DNA of 64,000 nucleotides from Tausonia pullulans (GCA_951802195.1 OX637634.1:558001-622000), one strand, 5' to 3'; shown: positions 21,172-37,426, counted from the first letter of the stretch. The notes: generated by a model not told the origin, from the letters alone. Made by a program: numbers and translations.

Positions 21172-22599
21172 TCAAGCCTCCGTGATCATGTCCAGTCCTC
21201 CAGCCGCGCTCATGCCTGCCCAGAGGCCGTGTTGCTCGCCGAGGACATAGGTAAGATCCATCTTGGAGTAAATCTCGTCGTCGATTCCCAGCTATGAGGG
21301 TCGTCAGTGACGCTACAGCGAAGAAGACTTGAGACGACTACCGGACGCTCACCAGTGAGATGATGTCGTCCAAGAGGTGAGCTTGGCCGACAGACATGCC
21401 GACGGATCCTTCGTAACCAATATGCGTCAGGTGGACGTGGAGGTGATCTGGGGGCAGGCAAGATATTCAAGATAAGCGAGTAAGCCAGTCTGCACGCGCT
21501 CGCGAACACACAATATGATGGCTGGTAGTGGACAAAGAAACGAAGCTCTCCGGCCCCCAGGTTGAAGCGCTCTCGGACAGCACGCTCGGTTTGGACTCGC
21601 ATAGCCTTCAGGAGGGGGAGGTGCTCCGCGCGGAGGTCGCGCAGGCAGGGGATCGGAGTTTGGGGGAGAATGGTGAGATACAGGGACGAAAGGGTGGTTT
21701 GGTCCCACCTGAGATGGAGACATCAAGTCAGTTGGATGAGAGTGAAAGAGGGAGGGATCACTAAGACAAACTTGGCGTCAGGGATGACCAGGAACCCTCC
21801 AAGCGGCTCAGAAGCCGAGTATACGATCGATTCCTTCTCCTTGAGTCCGAGAAGAATATTGCGCACCCTGGGCAGGTGATTCGGCTTCAGTATGAGCTCG
21901 TGAACCAGGGCATCGAGGGTCGCTCACCACTGGGTCCGCGACGGGTCAATGCTCTGGATCCAAGGACGCGTTACGCTCTCGTAGAGCGCAGGAGTCTCCC
22001 GCACGAGATGTTTAACCTGCTTTTCGTACTGTGAACCCGTTTAGAGAATCAGCTGGACAAAACGGGGCTGTCAAGATGGAGACCGCGGTCGTCGCTCGCG
22101 GACCTTCCGGATGTGCGTCTCGGTAGCCGGGCAGATGACCATGAGCTTGTTGTCAGCCTCAGGTCGGTCGTCGCGGCCCCAAGCCTTGGCCCAGTGGTAC
22201 TATATTTGCCCAAGAACAGCGTGGTTAGCCCTAACGGGAACATCGCTCATTCCCGACGCGTCGCGTGGACGCGTACAGAACTCACAATGTCGTTCTGATC
22301 GATCCCTTCGAACTTCCCAAGTCCGTCCATAACGGCTGGAGCATCGGCGGCATCGAATGCCGTCTTCTCGATCTTGATGATCGCGGGGAGGTCCTCGCCT
22401 GTGTGGCTGAGAGTTCCGAAGAGGTAGAGCGTCTTGGTCGTCGGGTCTGGCCGGAGATAAAGACGTGACGCGACGCAATGACGAGGGTCAGACTGTGAAC
22501 AGAGCCGGATAGCAAGAAGGGCTACAAACCAGAGTTCAGGAGGCGGTCGAACTTGAAGTTACGGGCGTGCACCAGAGTAAGCGGAACAGAGGACAGCAT
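21172..22599 (-). CDS. DCS1: Scavenger mRNA-decapping enzyme DcpS (HIT family)
   Basis: Predicted 311-residue protein from eight exons (22599-22530, 22446-22286, 22199-22104, 22028-21928, 21867-21772, 21708-21512, 21447-21353, 21291-21172). DcpS hydrolyses cap dinucleotide or short capped oligos left after 3'-5' decay, releasing m7GMP. Seen in order: NFKFDRLLNS, DPTTKTLYLFGTLSHTGEDL, TAFDAADAPAV, VICPATETHIRKYEKQVKHL, GGFLVIPDAKWDQTTLSSLY, PCLRDLRAEHLPLLKAM. The catalytic histidine triad is FFVHYQPSYYHLHVHLTHIG (HxHxH, middle His nucleophile). The terminal LTYVLGEQHGLWAGM helix replaces the human LTFALRADDPLLKLL. The N-terminus is shorter than in human DcpS. The start ATG at 22599 is the only candidate before the NFKFDRLL motif. 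Confidence 0.93.
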
Positions 22600-22929
22600 A
22601 TTGCCGGGGTTCAGATGAAGGACGTTAGAGACCAAGCAAGTTGAGTAACAGCATCCCTCTCACTGAGGACGCTCTGACCCCTCTTTCGCATCGTCCGCGA
22701 CCTCGCAGGGTCATCCCAAGATGCACCGGAGAATGGAGAAAGGCATGATGATTCATTGAGAGATGCGGCTTGGATGGAAATACAAGGAAGGATGAAGTGG
22801 CTTGTACAACATGCTGCGGCAAGTCGAAAGTGCAAAGTGTGGGTCGAGGCAGGATGAAGGAGAACGTGGAAGGTAGGCTGGACTAATTGATTTACGAAGG
22901 CGAGAGGAAGGAAAGCAAGAACGAAGCGA
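22600..22929. other. Intergenic 330 bp
   Basis: Short gap between the DCPS start and the SCC2 stop, both on the minus strand. It should hold the SCC2 3' end and the DCPS promoter. Nothing else seen. Confidence 0.5.
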
Positions 22930-25900
22930 CTAGTCGTCGTCACCCGTGTCAAGAGCAGTTCCGTCGCGTTCAGCGAGAACGATAAACTGTGGACAAGCGC
23001 AGCGGGCCTCGTCAGACTCTCTATATCGAACAAGTTGAACGTACGACTTACGGCATTAGCCTGAGTTTCGAGGTCACCGATCGTGTTGACGGGTATGAGC
23101 GCGTGAGGAATGCTGTCGAGGTTGAGGCACCTGGAGGCAAATGTCTTGCGGGTGGCGACTTTATCCCCGAGGGCGGATTTCTTAGCCGTAAGGGAGAACT
23201 TTTTGATTTTCCTATAGGCATTATCAAGTCAGAAGCAAGCACAATTAATGATTGGAAGGAGGAACTGACTCGTCATTGAGGCCATAGAGCGCTTGGAGGT
23301 GCGCCTTGAGGGTGAACACAAGAGAAAAGATAACCGAGAGATTGCCGAGGTGGGCGGCGTTGAACGATTCTGGAAGAGAGAAGTCAAGAGAGAGCTGCTA
23401 GATATCGAAAAGAGAGAACTCACGTGGAGGCCGGTCTTCTTCCTCGTTGGGAATCGTCTCGGGAAGCTGCGAGATAGCAGTCAGATCTCGGAACGCACAT
23501 AAGGAGCAGAGAAATACATGACTCACAGAGACCTCATCCTCCGGGTCTACCGAGATCGCCCTGCCGCGGATCCCCACCTTGATTTGCAGTGTCTCGTCGT
23601 TCGCCGGCTTGCCTCGGTCATCTGGCAAAATCCGCATCGACGTCACGATGTCGTATAGCTGTCCTCCCGACACGGAGATACTGGCGTTGAGGCGGTCGAG
23701 AACGACAAGAACTTCCTCTTGCGTTTTGTAGTCGAATGTCGCGAGATTGTCGGCCAGGTAACGAGAGAAGCCTATGTCCTCCTGAACCTGACATCAGTAT
23801 TGGGCAAAAATCAGGATAAAACAGACAGGCCCACCTCCGAACAAAAGGTGTTTGGCGGAGACGACGACGTGACATCAAAGTCTAGCGCACGGACAAAGTA
23901 CTTGAGGAAGTCCCTGCGAAGCGGGCGCTTCTCGCGAATCAGACTATACCACTGGTAGAGGGAGGCGGCCGGGATAGGCTCGACGGAGGTGGGGACGATA
24001 TTGAGCCGGAAGCCTGTGGTTCAATGGTTATCAGGGTTGAGCTGCAGAAACAATACATCATATCGCCAACTCTCACCTCGGACGGCGGACGACGTCTTCT
24101 TCTGGTACTCGTAGCAGATGCGAGCCGTTTCGTTGAACCGGCTATTGATGATGGAGGCGTGCTTGTGGTGGAGAATGCTGTGGAGCTGGAAGGCTCGCGC
24201 CGCGATGGCAACATCGGCGTTGGTCTCGAGGGCGATTATGATGGGTGCCGACTGTGGAGCCAGAGTATCAGATTGGGTTACTCTATTAGCGTATCTTCAA
24301 GACAATTGGACCAACCTGGATTGGGTGCGCAAGACCCTGTTTGACGGTGAACGTAAGGATCTCCATGGCGATATGCTGCGTCTCGGTGTGGAGCGCCGCG
24401 TCGAGAATTTGCATGAGGTAGCGCTGGACGATCGTCGAGCTCACGCTGATAAGGAAAGGGCGAGGAAATCAGAACCAGCACAAAGGACACCCAAGCGCGA
24501 ACATTTACCCAGATTCGGCAAATCCCTCGGTGTCACCAATCAATTCGGTCATGTCAACGTCCGAATCTTCGTCTAAAAAAAAGTGTCAGCACGGGCAGAC
24601 TCTGAGCCAATACTCATGGTGTGTTGCTTACCCAAGTCAACGGGGGCGTCCTTTTTTTCGTCCCCAATCTTGAGCGACTGAGAGATAAGGAAGTCCTGGA
24701 TGATTTCAAGGAGAATCGCCCGCGTGACGAGATCTTCGGCTTCGAGGACTTCGTCCATGAATTTGAGGCTCGCCTCGTGAAGCATGAGCGTTGGGTAGGC
24801 GCGATAGAGAAAGCCTGGAAAGAGAGAGTAGGGTCGATCAGCGATTTGAAGAAGAGTAGAGCGAAGATAATGCTCACCGAGGGCCTGGAATGCTGCCCGA
24901 GTGACCGCCGGGATGGCGGGCATTATGCGAAACGCGCAGAGAAGATCAAATATGTATTCCGGCATTGCTCGCTGCGAGTGAGACGGGTTATCAGCTCAGG
25001 ATTGAGGGTCATGGCAAAATTAAGCACTGACTTTTGTGATATGGCTTAGCTCAGTCGCAAGGGCTACAGAGGAAAAGGACAAAAAATATGAGCCGAGCAT
25101 CAATACCTCACAAGCAAGAGCGAGACTGACCATGGTTGATCGACCGCACATCCTCGAAGTCGCAGTGCTCCGCGAAGAGCGCAGCAATGTAGAGCATCAG
25201 AGCGATTTTCTTCTGGGCATCCTCCATCGGCAGCCGGCCGTTATTTTCGTACTCGTTGCGGACGGCCTCCAGCTTGCCTAAGAGTAACGATATCAGGAAC
25301 CATTTAACTCTCAAATGTAGGCAGTGACTTGCCTGTGACAGTGGCGAGGATCTTGACCAGCCGGTCGTAGCTCTGTGTGAGGTTGTTGACAACAGCGCAG
25401 AGGCAGGCGATGCTGTCTTGTAGTCCCTGCTCAATGGAAAAAACAAGAAAAGCGCCTCGTCAGCGTTGATCGGTCGGAGAACCTGCCGCAGACATACCGC
25501 AGCGCCCCCAGCAGCCCCGTTGACCATAGGCAGGAGCGTCTTTTCCAAGTTTCGGGCGAACGTCGAGGCCGTTTTAGGCATCTTAACAACGCACGATCGG
25601 AAGATTTTGAGAAGGTAGCTCGAGATCGCTTGCTCTTCGGACTAGTGGAGCAAAGTCAGGAGTTCAACTCGGCTTAACTACAGGAAAGAAAAGAGGGGAG
25701 ACGCACGTTGGTCGGTGGTCGGAGGTACGGAAGGAGGGTCCCAGCCTTGCCGCTCGAGAGGCTCTCCGGGCACGCGACGTTGAGGTGGTAGAGGGCCTTG
25801 ATGCAGTGAGCGACGCTCTGTGATGATTATATGCGTTAGACTGGTGAGCCGTAGGAGGAAGGAATGAAGAGGGCCTCACGAAACCCGGTGTGTCATTGGC

Positions 25901-28900
25901 GTCGATCAGGCTATCGATGAGTGCGTCCGACAGCTGGCGATAGCGAAGCAGAATCGCCGCTGAGGCCATGTTGTCCTTGGCCTTTGAGTGAGCGTCAACA
26001 ATCTGCGATGAAGTGCAGGCGGAGATTAGCTGAATTTGCAGGTAGTGAGGAAGCGGCCTTAGGGGTGAACCCTCACTTGGCGGAGATACATCTCCAGCGG
26101 GCTCTGGCGCTCTCGAAAGTGACCAGCCACCGCAGCGATGACTGCAGCCTGATCGAGAATCGATGAGCGGGTATTGCCGGCAGCTAATGTCCCTTCTTGT
26201 CTGATGACGTCCGTTGAGGCATCAGAGCCATCGGTGAACCACAGCTCCTCGAGAGTGTGGACTGCGAGATCCTGCTCGAGGCAGAGAGAAGGCTAATTTA
26301 GAGGGAGCCAGAAGGATGAGAAGACATAGCAGCTGGCGTACCTTGACGCCCTCATCCTCGTCTTCCCACCGCGACAGAAGCTTGACGGCGATGTCTGCTC
26401 GACGTGGAGTTTGGACGAAGCTGTTGTAGATTGTCTTAAGGAGCTTGATGGCTCGCTTTCGCACTGCAAGGCTAGAATCCTGTGACAAGAAGCACGTCAA
26501 CAAGCGAGCTAAGGGAGAAAATCATCCCACGCGACCACTCACGCCGACCCGCTCGCTAATCTTGGCGTAGTACTTATCGATGACTTGCGGCTGTTGGATG
26601 AGGTGGCGGCCAATAAGTTCAACCGCTGCGTCGCGGACGGCAGGCGAGGTGTCGCTCATATGGTTCTGAATCGTTCGCTGGACGTTTGACTGGAGGGCAG
26701 CGCTTCAGCATGATAACAGAGAGGGATATAGAGATCGGTGTAAGCCAGACGCACCTGCTCCAGCACTGTAGCGTCATCCGCGACAACCTGGCCGAGCGCG
26801 CGAAGGGCTCTGGCTCGTAAGGTGGCCGAGGACAGATCGAGCGCGCACAGGATCGCGCCGAGGACAGAATCAAAGACACGGCCGAGGGCACGAGAGCAGT
26901 TAATCTCCTCGGAAAGGGCGTCCATTCGGTCGATCTGGTTGGGTTGGCTGTGGGAAGATAACGAGGTAAGAATTATTCGCCGGTGAGCAGTCGACTGGCT
27001 GAGCTAGCTCGCTTACCCAGACCCAAAGACATCGTGCGTCGCGATCGAGCTCCAGAGAGACTGGAGAGCGGCCCGAAGCAAGAAGGCAACTTCCTGCGTA
27101 GCGGCAGCGTTGATGCTGCCTCCCGCAGCGCCCTCGACCGACGGATTCGATGAAAGCTTGGCGAGTTCGGTGCTGAGCTCCTGGCCCCAGAGGGTCGATG
27201 AGTATTCGTATGTGCTCTGCGGGTAAACATGAGCATCAGAGGTTTCGTCGAAGACGTGGGTAGCCAACACCCGTTCGCTCACTCACCGAGAACGAGAGAT
27301 CAGTGGTAGCAGTGCTGCCAAGGTAGCTCAGGAGCTCGTTCTGCTGCGAGATGAGCACTCGGAGGCGCTGGGTGTCCAGCCTGGCGACGAGCTGAGGAAA
27401 AAATCACATGTGTTAACAACGAAGTCCGCTAAGGGTGCGAGGCTTGAACCGACCTCGGCGAGAGCGAAAGGTCCGCGAGCTTGGTCGTCGCCAGCCTCCT
27501 TCTTGATCCTCGACTTTGTGCGGATCAGGGAGGAGCGGATTCGAGCAGCGATGACACCAAGATAGTCGAGGGCAATCGTCTTGGCTGCATTGTCCTCGGC
27601 TGATGATTTCTCTTCGTTGAGCGAGGTCATCTGGGGGGCTCACGGCGTGAGTCTGAGCGCAAGCGCGACGAGAGTAGTTGTCGAGGCATACCATGAGCTT
27701 GCAGAACCATCCCAGCAGCAGGGCCGCCGCAGGCCACTCGGGCCAGTACAAGACGACGATGAGGTCCGAGAGGAAAATATCGAGGACAGCGCGGTAGTCC
27801 GCTTCAGACGTCTTGGCTGCTTTTCCTGAAGCCGATCTGTAAGAAGCAATGAGCCGGAGAGGCTCAATCAAAGGCCGACTCGAGGCTAGCGATTGAGACC
27901 ACTTACGACTGCATAAGGAACGAGGCGATCGACCGAGCGCTCTTGGCCGCTGCATCCAAACCGGTTGTGTAGACTTGGACCTCCTGCCTCTCAAGGTCAA
28001 CTTCGCTTATTGGAGGCCGTCTCTCCTCGTCCTTCCCGTCCTCGTAGTGCACTTCCTCCGCGGTGCCTCGTTGTTTGTCTATAATCGTCCGCGAGCGCGT
28101 CTTGGTCCGCTTGCTCTCGACCTCCTGCCGGGCTCCGTTCGTGCACGTCTGGATGAGCTGAAGTAGAAGCGCCGAGACAATATGGATTGAACGACCGTCG
28201 CGGAGCCTGTCGAGTGAGAGTAGTGAGGAGACAGTCAGTCGACAGCATGAGCAGAGGCAGCAAAAACACGAGCCGTACTGAAACTGTTTTTGGCTCTTCT
28301 TGATGTCCGGGAGCTTGATGAGCGAGAGGAGGACCTCCTGGATGATCCACGAACGCTGGTCCTCGTAGCGGCCAAAAAGCTGGTCGATGAAAACAAGGCG
28401 TCAGTTTTTAAGATAATTTGCCCGCTCCCTTGCAGTCACACCTGACTCACAGCTCTTAGCAGCCCTAGTGCATCGAGTCTCAACGCGCGCAGCCCACTCT
28501 TCCCACCAACAGCTGTCAACGCCGCCTCTGCCTCCTTCCCCTTCAATGTTCGCCCTTTACCCGAAGCCGGCAGATCAGCAGCAAAGAAGGGTCCGATGGC
28601 GATGCCAACGGCCTGATTGACGAGGTCATCCGACATAGCGATGTCGGTGAGGTTGACGAGATCCCGGAGGTGGGGGAGAATGGAGATGGTCGATTGGAAA
28701 ACTTCGGAGAGAGTGGAGGTGCAGCGTTGAGAGGAGCGAGACGTCGGGTCGGTGAGGATGTAGGAGAGAGTCGTGTAGATGACGTCTATTGAAAGGATGA
28801 AGAACCGGTCAGAGGGGGGCGGGAGGGAGCAAAAGCAAAATGAACGGACCAGTGGGGTCGACGAGACCATCGAGGTACGGGTAGATAATCATGGCCAGGT

Positions 28901-31497
28901 GCTCCTTAATGATCCCGAGGCAAAGACCGATGAGCTGCTCTGAATAGAGCTAACAAGTGGCGGGTAGTAGTCAGTTCGATGAATCTCTGCTGAAACGGAG
29001 TTTCAACTCTCTCACCTGCTTAGGTAGCGTCTTGCCCGTCAACATAAGCAAGCAGCAGTCGATAGCCAGTCCAGCCTCCAGAGCCACCTCGGACATCCCC
29101 AGAAGCTGCCCTAAGGACGCCTCAAGCTGGTCATCACTCTTGTTCTCGCCCTCCGGCTGGACGGACCTTGACCGCGAGCGCGTCACCCGACCCTTCGCTG
29201 GGGACTTTTTGGGCGAGCTCATCGCCCTGGGAGCCTTTCCGGAGCCTCCTGCGGCCCAGAACTGGCCTATCTCCCGGCCCTCCTCGAGGCTACGGCGGAG
29301 GAGGCTGAGCATGCGCTCGGCGTCGGCTTCAGAACACCACGTCGCCGCTGCCGCCGAAAAGGAGGAGGAGGATGCTGAGCGCTTTCCGACGGCCGCAAGG
29401 AGTCGAGCGATCCGGCGGAGCGTCGATGCGCTCAGCAGAGGGTGGGGCAGGACGTCGGAGGAGGAGAGACGGGAGAAGAACGAATGCGGAGTCTCGAGTG
29501 AGAGGAGGTAGTCTGGAGGGAGTGGGTGCGGGAGCGTGTCGAGTGCCTCGAAGATGTCCTCGAAGAGATCTCGGAGCTTTCCACCGGCATCTGTGAGATC
29601 AAGAGAGTGGCACAGCGTCAACAACACGCGGTCCGATACTAGATGTTACTATGGCTACCCACCCTTCTCGTCCCGAGTACCGGGAGTTTTTCGTGTGCTA
29701 CCAGGAATCTCCTGTGGCTTAACATGCTTCTCTTTTGGACTCTGCGTGCCGGAGGCGGACTCAATTCCACCGCCGATCTCGCCCTGGTATTCCGCAGAAC
29801 TCGAGCAGATGGCGGATGAGCTCGTTCGGCCGCTTAACTGGGTCGCCTGTGCGTATGCAGCAGTCACGGCAGTGCTGGACTGACTCGAGTTGAGCGGAGT
29901 CAGAGTCGATGAGTTGGAATGGAAGGCCTGAAGCGCTGGAGATCGATTCTGAGGGGTGCGGGATCCAGTATCGGGTGCGGGGGCAAAGGTTGCAAGTGCA
30001 GGAGCGGGAGCCTCCGGGCGGCGAGGAGTGGAGAAGTAGTTATCCGAGTAAGGGGCGGCTGTAAGAGCATCGTAGCCGTCTGGCGACTTCCTCTTGAGAA
30101 ACCCGGGTGAATGGGCGAATCCAGTCGGCGGAAGCGCATGCGCACCGTCTTGCCAAGGCGCCGTCGAGGGCGGGTACAAGGTGGTGCTGTTGTAGTGCCC
30201 AACAAATTCCGGCTGCCTCGGGGGCGTATCGTATATCTGTTGATCCTGGATGCGCGCAGCAAGCGAGCTATTGACTGATGGCGACCGGCTGGGCGTCGCC
30301 TGTCCGCTGAAGCTCACGTGGCTCGACGCCGGAGACGAGACCGGGTTCAAAGCCTTGGGATCAGGGATGGTTGGGATGGCGGCAAGCGTGCCGGAGATGA
30401 AGCCGTTGAGGAACCGCTGGGAGTCCGAGGCGGGGTAGACGGACGAGGGCTGTGGCGGCGGGTACGGGTTGTCGAACGCCCAGGCCGGAAGCTGTTGCGA
30501 TTGAAGGAGCGTCGCAGCAAAGTGTCCGTGAGGCAGTTGGTACGGGTACAACTGAGGAGGGTGCTGATAGGGTTCGTTGGCGCTGCTACGAATCAGGAGG
30601 GAGTGGTCAATAGACAAACAAGTCAGCTCGGAGTCGGAAAGTCGAGAGGGCCCGCTCGACGCGTCTCGCTCGACGACGCATACACGCGATATCTGCGCCT
30701 CGCCAAGACACAATCCTTCCCATAAAATGGGGAGGATACAAAGTACGAGCTTTGGGAAGAGCTACGAGGTACTTGGGGAGGCATGTACTGCCGACTGGTC
30801 TGGAGAGGTCAGGATCCTCCCAACTCCACTTGGATGTTGGCCAGCTACGCCCTCAACCAGGCCTGCTCCTTTCATAGCTCGATAAGAGTACGAGCAGGCA
30901 TCATACTCCTTGCGTTGATTGGAAGCGATGAAACCCTTGACCCAATTAAGCGTTGGACGCCGCGGGGAGGAGAATGAAGGTAGGTAACAAAGCGAGTTAG
31001 AGTGGCGGACTCACCCGTGCTGCAGCATCGACCCCACCGACTCGAGTTGTTCGTGGTACCACCTTAGCTCGGCCTCGTTCATGGGTCCACGCGCAAGGAC
31101 GGCTCTCTGAGCAGCGAACTCGGGTCGGCCGTGCCAAAGCGGAAGGACGGCCGATGGGTGGGGAGACGCAACGGTGAGGGACGCGACGTGCTGGGCGACT
31201 GGATGACAGGAGAAGGACGAGGGCGCCAGAAATCTCAGCCCTGACTGGAATGCTTCTCGTAGACCTCAGAGGAGATATCAAGCACCGACCATCGGTAGAC
31301 GGTGTGTAAGGCGCGGCGAGAGGGTAGACGGCGAGCAATCGTGTAGGGTCTGAAAGAGGGTCTTGGAGCGGCCTCGGCTGCTGCTGCTGCTGGAGGTGGG
31401 TAGCACCAGCCTGCTGACTTGGCCGGTGGAGAAAGGGTGACGGGTACCCTCCATCGTAGTCTGTGGCAGACGGGGGAGGGCCTATCGGGTAGGACAT
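22930..31497 (-). CDS. SCC2: Cohesin loader Scc2/Mis4/NIPBL
   Basis: Very large gene, roughly 2,000 residues, with about 30 mostly 50-80 nt introns. Not every small exon was fixed; the first are 31497-31290, 31198-31015 and 30585-29663, and the coding end is TAG at 22930. With Scc4 it loads cohesin onto chromatin and stimulates its ATPase. The N-terminal 430 residues are Pro/Ser/Gln-rich (MSYPIGPPPSATDYDGGYPS start) and should carry the Scc4-binding part. A basic insert follows (SPKKSPAKGRVTRSRSRSV, about 29170-29220). The HEAT-repeat hook is clear: RARALRALGQVVADDATVLE, DTSPAVRDAAVELIGRHLIQ, SSLAVRKRAIKLLKTIYNSF, DLAVHTLEELWFTDGSD. These match NIPBL region by region. Near the end is SLVFTLKAHLQALYGLNDEK, as in NIPBL. 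The C-terminus is acidic (DTGDDD). Intron 2 (30586-31014) is unusually long. It shares an upstream region with TRR1. Confidence 0.9.
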
Positions 31498-32373
31498 GGC
31501 CACGGGTAGGAGTATGATGCAGGAAAAGGGTGGTCGTCGTCGGTTGCACGCGAGGCGAGCTGACGCGCTGAAGGGAGAAGGCGGGCCAGTCGGGACGTGG
31601 CGGAAGGGAGGTGCGCAACTCCAGCACACTCGCTTAGAAGCAGAGGCCTGAGCTCGGGAGAAGTCATCAGTAGGCTGCTTGAATGAAGAGAGAGGTGGCG
31701 ATGATCGTCCGATCTTCTGAGTGCGCGCGCGCGAGCTCAGGGGTGACGGACAACTCCGACAAAGTGTGGCACAGACGGTGGAGTGGCCGCGCGAGGCATT
31801 CGCCAGCTCCACTCGAGTTGAGAGATCGAGCTGCTCACATATTTTGCCCTTATGTCATGGCAACGATGGAGGGTGGAGAGATCAGACGTCAGGAGGTGAG
31901 TGAAGGCGGTGGCGTGCGCGCGTGTCGACGTTCGAAAGCTCCGCTGTCGTCGGGCTCTCCGATCCCGAGTCCTCTTACGCCAGGACCGGAAAAGGCGATA
32001 GGGTAGACTGTCTGATGGCTCACTAAGCAGTGCACCATGCGTCCGAATGTGGAGGGCAGTCCAAGCGCCTGTCCGTGTCGCGCGGATGAGAGAGGCCGAG
32101 AAGATCGGTCGGCGGACGGACGCGCTCTCCCTAGGCCGGTCGACGCCTCCCAGAAAGCCGGCGTCTCCTCTTTACCCCCTCGACCTTCACACACTTCTTC
32201 TAACAACCACAACCAGGCCACTCAACCTGTCCTTCTTCATCCGACCCGCTCTCAGGCTCGTCCCCAAGCCAACGCGCCTCGTTTCTTCCTCGCCCTCGCT
32301 CCGCCGCTCCGCCTCGTCCTTCACGGCCCCTCCTCCTCCTCCTCCCAACTTCCAGTACCGCGCCGCTTCTACG
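31498..32373. promoter_or_regulatory. Divergent upstream region SCC2/TRR1
   Basis: The 876 bp between the start codons carries both promoters. From about 32047 the TRR1 frame is continuously open upstream of its ATG, and the last 49 codons look like a mitochondrial presequence (see findings). A short GC-dinucleotide run occurs near 31723-31733. No factor site was assigned. Confidence 0.5.
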
Positions 32374-34040
<1,667 letters not shown>

Positions 34041-34235
34041 GTGCCTAGCTAGTTTACGACTCCTTTTCGCTTAGACTCTTCTCGTCGGTAGAACGAAATG
34101 CCCATTCCTCCTTAGATGATAATGTTCGATTAGGATGCAGAACATAACATAGAATGAGAGGAGAGAGCGACCCTTCGATACCTGTAGATCCGCTGAATAG
34201 AGATTAAGGCCAGCAACACCGCAGGAACGAGGAAG

Positions 34236-34816
34236 TCACTCGACGTGACCGCCTTGTTGAGAGGCTGAAGCCAGGGCGCGACCTATCTTGCAACCCAACC
34301 CACCGAGGCGGTTGTTGAACTTGTAGTTGTCCAACGAGACAAGCGTTTTGGTAGAGTAGGGGCCTGCACGGAGCGAACCTCAAAGATCAATGTCAATGTG
34401 ATCTGGGGGAAGGAGGGGGAAACAACCGGGCTCAGAGATGAGTCACACCCTCCAGCCCTCCCTCCTCGCCAGAATCTCCAATTTTTTTCATGAACGCAGG
34501 GGCACCTCTCCTAGCATCTAATGACAGATCGCCTAGGGCGCGCCGAAGAAGGAGCCGAGCGAGACGGTGATGACGAGCGCCTTGAGCCTGTCCCGGCGGG
34601 TGGGGGGCCGGGCTGATTGAAACAGTAGATAGCAAGCGAGGGTGTATGTATCACTGATAAGAGGTTAGTCTTGAGCGTATTAATATTAGGTGGGGGAGAC
34701 TGTGGATCGTACGGACAATTTCTCAGAGTCTGAGGCAGCCGCCACCGCAGACAGCAACTTACGCGGCCCCCGGTCGGGTACTGAGACTCCCGAAAGAGCC
34801 ATAGGAGGTTCACCAT
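34236..34816 (-). CDS. Probable small membrane protein, exon structure unresolved
   Basis: Three protein-like pieces occur in order on the minus strand. The first begins at an ATG at 34816 (MVNLLWLFRESQYPTGGR) and ends at a consensus GTAAGT donor. The middle (about 34615-34538) reads RPPTRRDRLKALVITVSLGS and then FFGAP, a basic stretch followed by a hydrophobic, possibly membrane-spanning run. The last exon (34363-34236) follows a good acceptor and reads YSTKTLVSLDNYKFNNRLGG, then LGCKIGRALASASQQGGHVE and TGA. The phases do not join with plain GT-AG introns: the first-to-middle join is off, and the middle piece meets a stop before any GT. I therefore report a locus, not a model. No family was recognised. 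It could be a conserved small mitochondrial or ER protein. Confidence 0.4.
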
Positions 34817-35987
34817 GATGGGTTTGGGTATCGTCACAGGCATTGAAGGCAAGAGCTCGACGACCTCAACCTTCGGGCAGACGATATCTGTGCGTGCGGA
34901 GACAGTGATGAGTCGTGAGGTTGAAGTCTGGTTACTCGGGATGATTATCGTCAAAAATGAAGGCGCTCAAGCAACCACTTCTGGAGCCAAAGCTGGAAAG
35001 AGCAGGCTCAAAAAGGGCCAACAGGTCGTACCATTATTGCCCATTGAGAATGGTTCTGTCGTTTCAGCGTCGAGTTATGCCTCACCCTCCGAGAACCTCA
35101 ATATCCTTGCTGGGTTCCGTGAGGCCGTCCTCGTTGAGGTCTTTCAGGGAGGGCCTAGATCTGTTAACGAAAGCAAAAGGGGAAGACGAAGAAGTCATGA
35201 CAGGTAGGTTAGGTGACGGAGGAACCTCAGCTTCAGCCAGTCGTCGGCAAACCTGAGGTCCTAATGAGGAGTCGATCATGTATGCTAAGTCATGGAGCAT
35301 GCCTCTCGTAAAGGGATTGTCATAATTGGAGAAGCGGAGGGCAACTTCCCTTTCGATCTGCGAGCAGAGTCAGAGTGGCAACAATTGAAGGACTAGTCTG
35401 CAGTAGAGACAGACTTACACCAAAGGAGCAGGACGATGCCTTGGTCTCTAAGCTTGACTGACTCAGGGCTGGCACGAGAGCGAGAGAGGGAGGACATTTC
35501 TCAAGGAGGAGTGAAGTTGAGAGGTGATTGGAGAGCAAGAAAGCCGAGCCAGGGAAATCGGTCACTTTTTGAGCCCTCAGAGTGCAAGGTTTTTAGCCCA
35601 AGATCATGAGATCAGGGGAAGTGGGAACGCGGTTAGTCGGGGCGGCGCACGAAAGCTCTTCGTCTGGCTTGACCTCACCTCAGCCCCCGAGTTCGAGAGC
35701 TGCTAGTTTCTCCCTCCTCCTTCCCCTTCCGCGCCTCCGATGCGACTCTACCCAGAGAGCCGAAGTGCCACCATGTATTATCCCCAGCTATCTGCCAGGA
35801 TTTCAGCTAGGGCTCGTCATCCTCCTCTCTCGGCCAAACGGCATTCAGATTGATAATCAATAGGCTGACGCAAACGATGTGTGCCATCGTCTTCTTGGAA
35901 GATATTCCCCCCCACAGCACCAACATGCACGCGCTCTAAATTGCCGCATCGCAGGCGAGCTCAAAGGAGAAGGAAGAACTGGTAGCA
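34817..35987. other. Intergenic, no gene recognised
   Basis: About 1.2 kb with short frames up to 130 codons (34815-35207, +) and no recognisable protein. It includes the 3' flank of PAN6. Confidence 0.45.
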
Positions 35988-37426
<1,439 letters not shown>

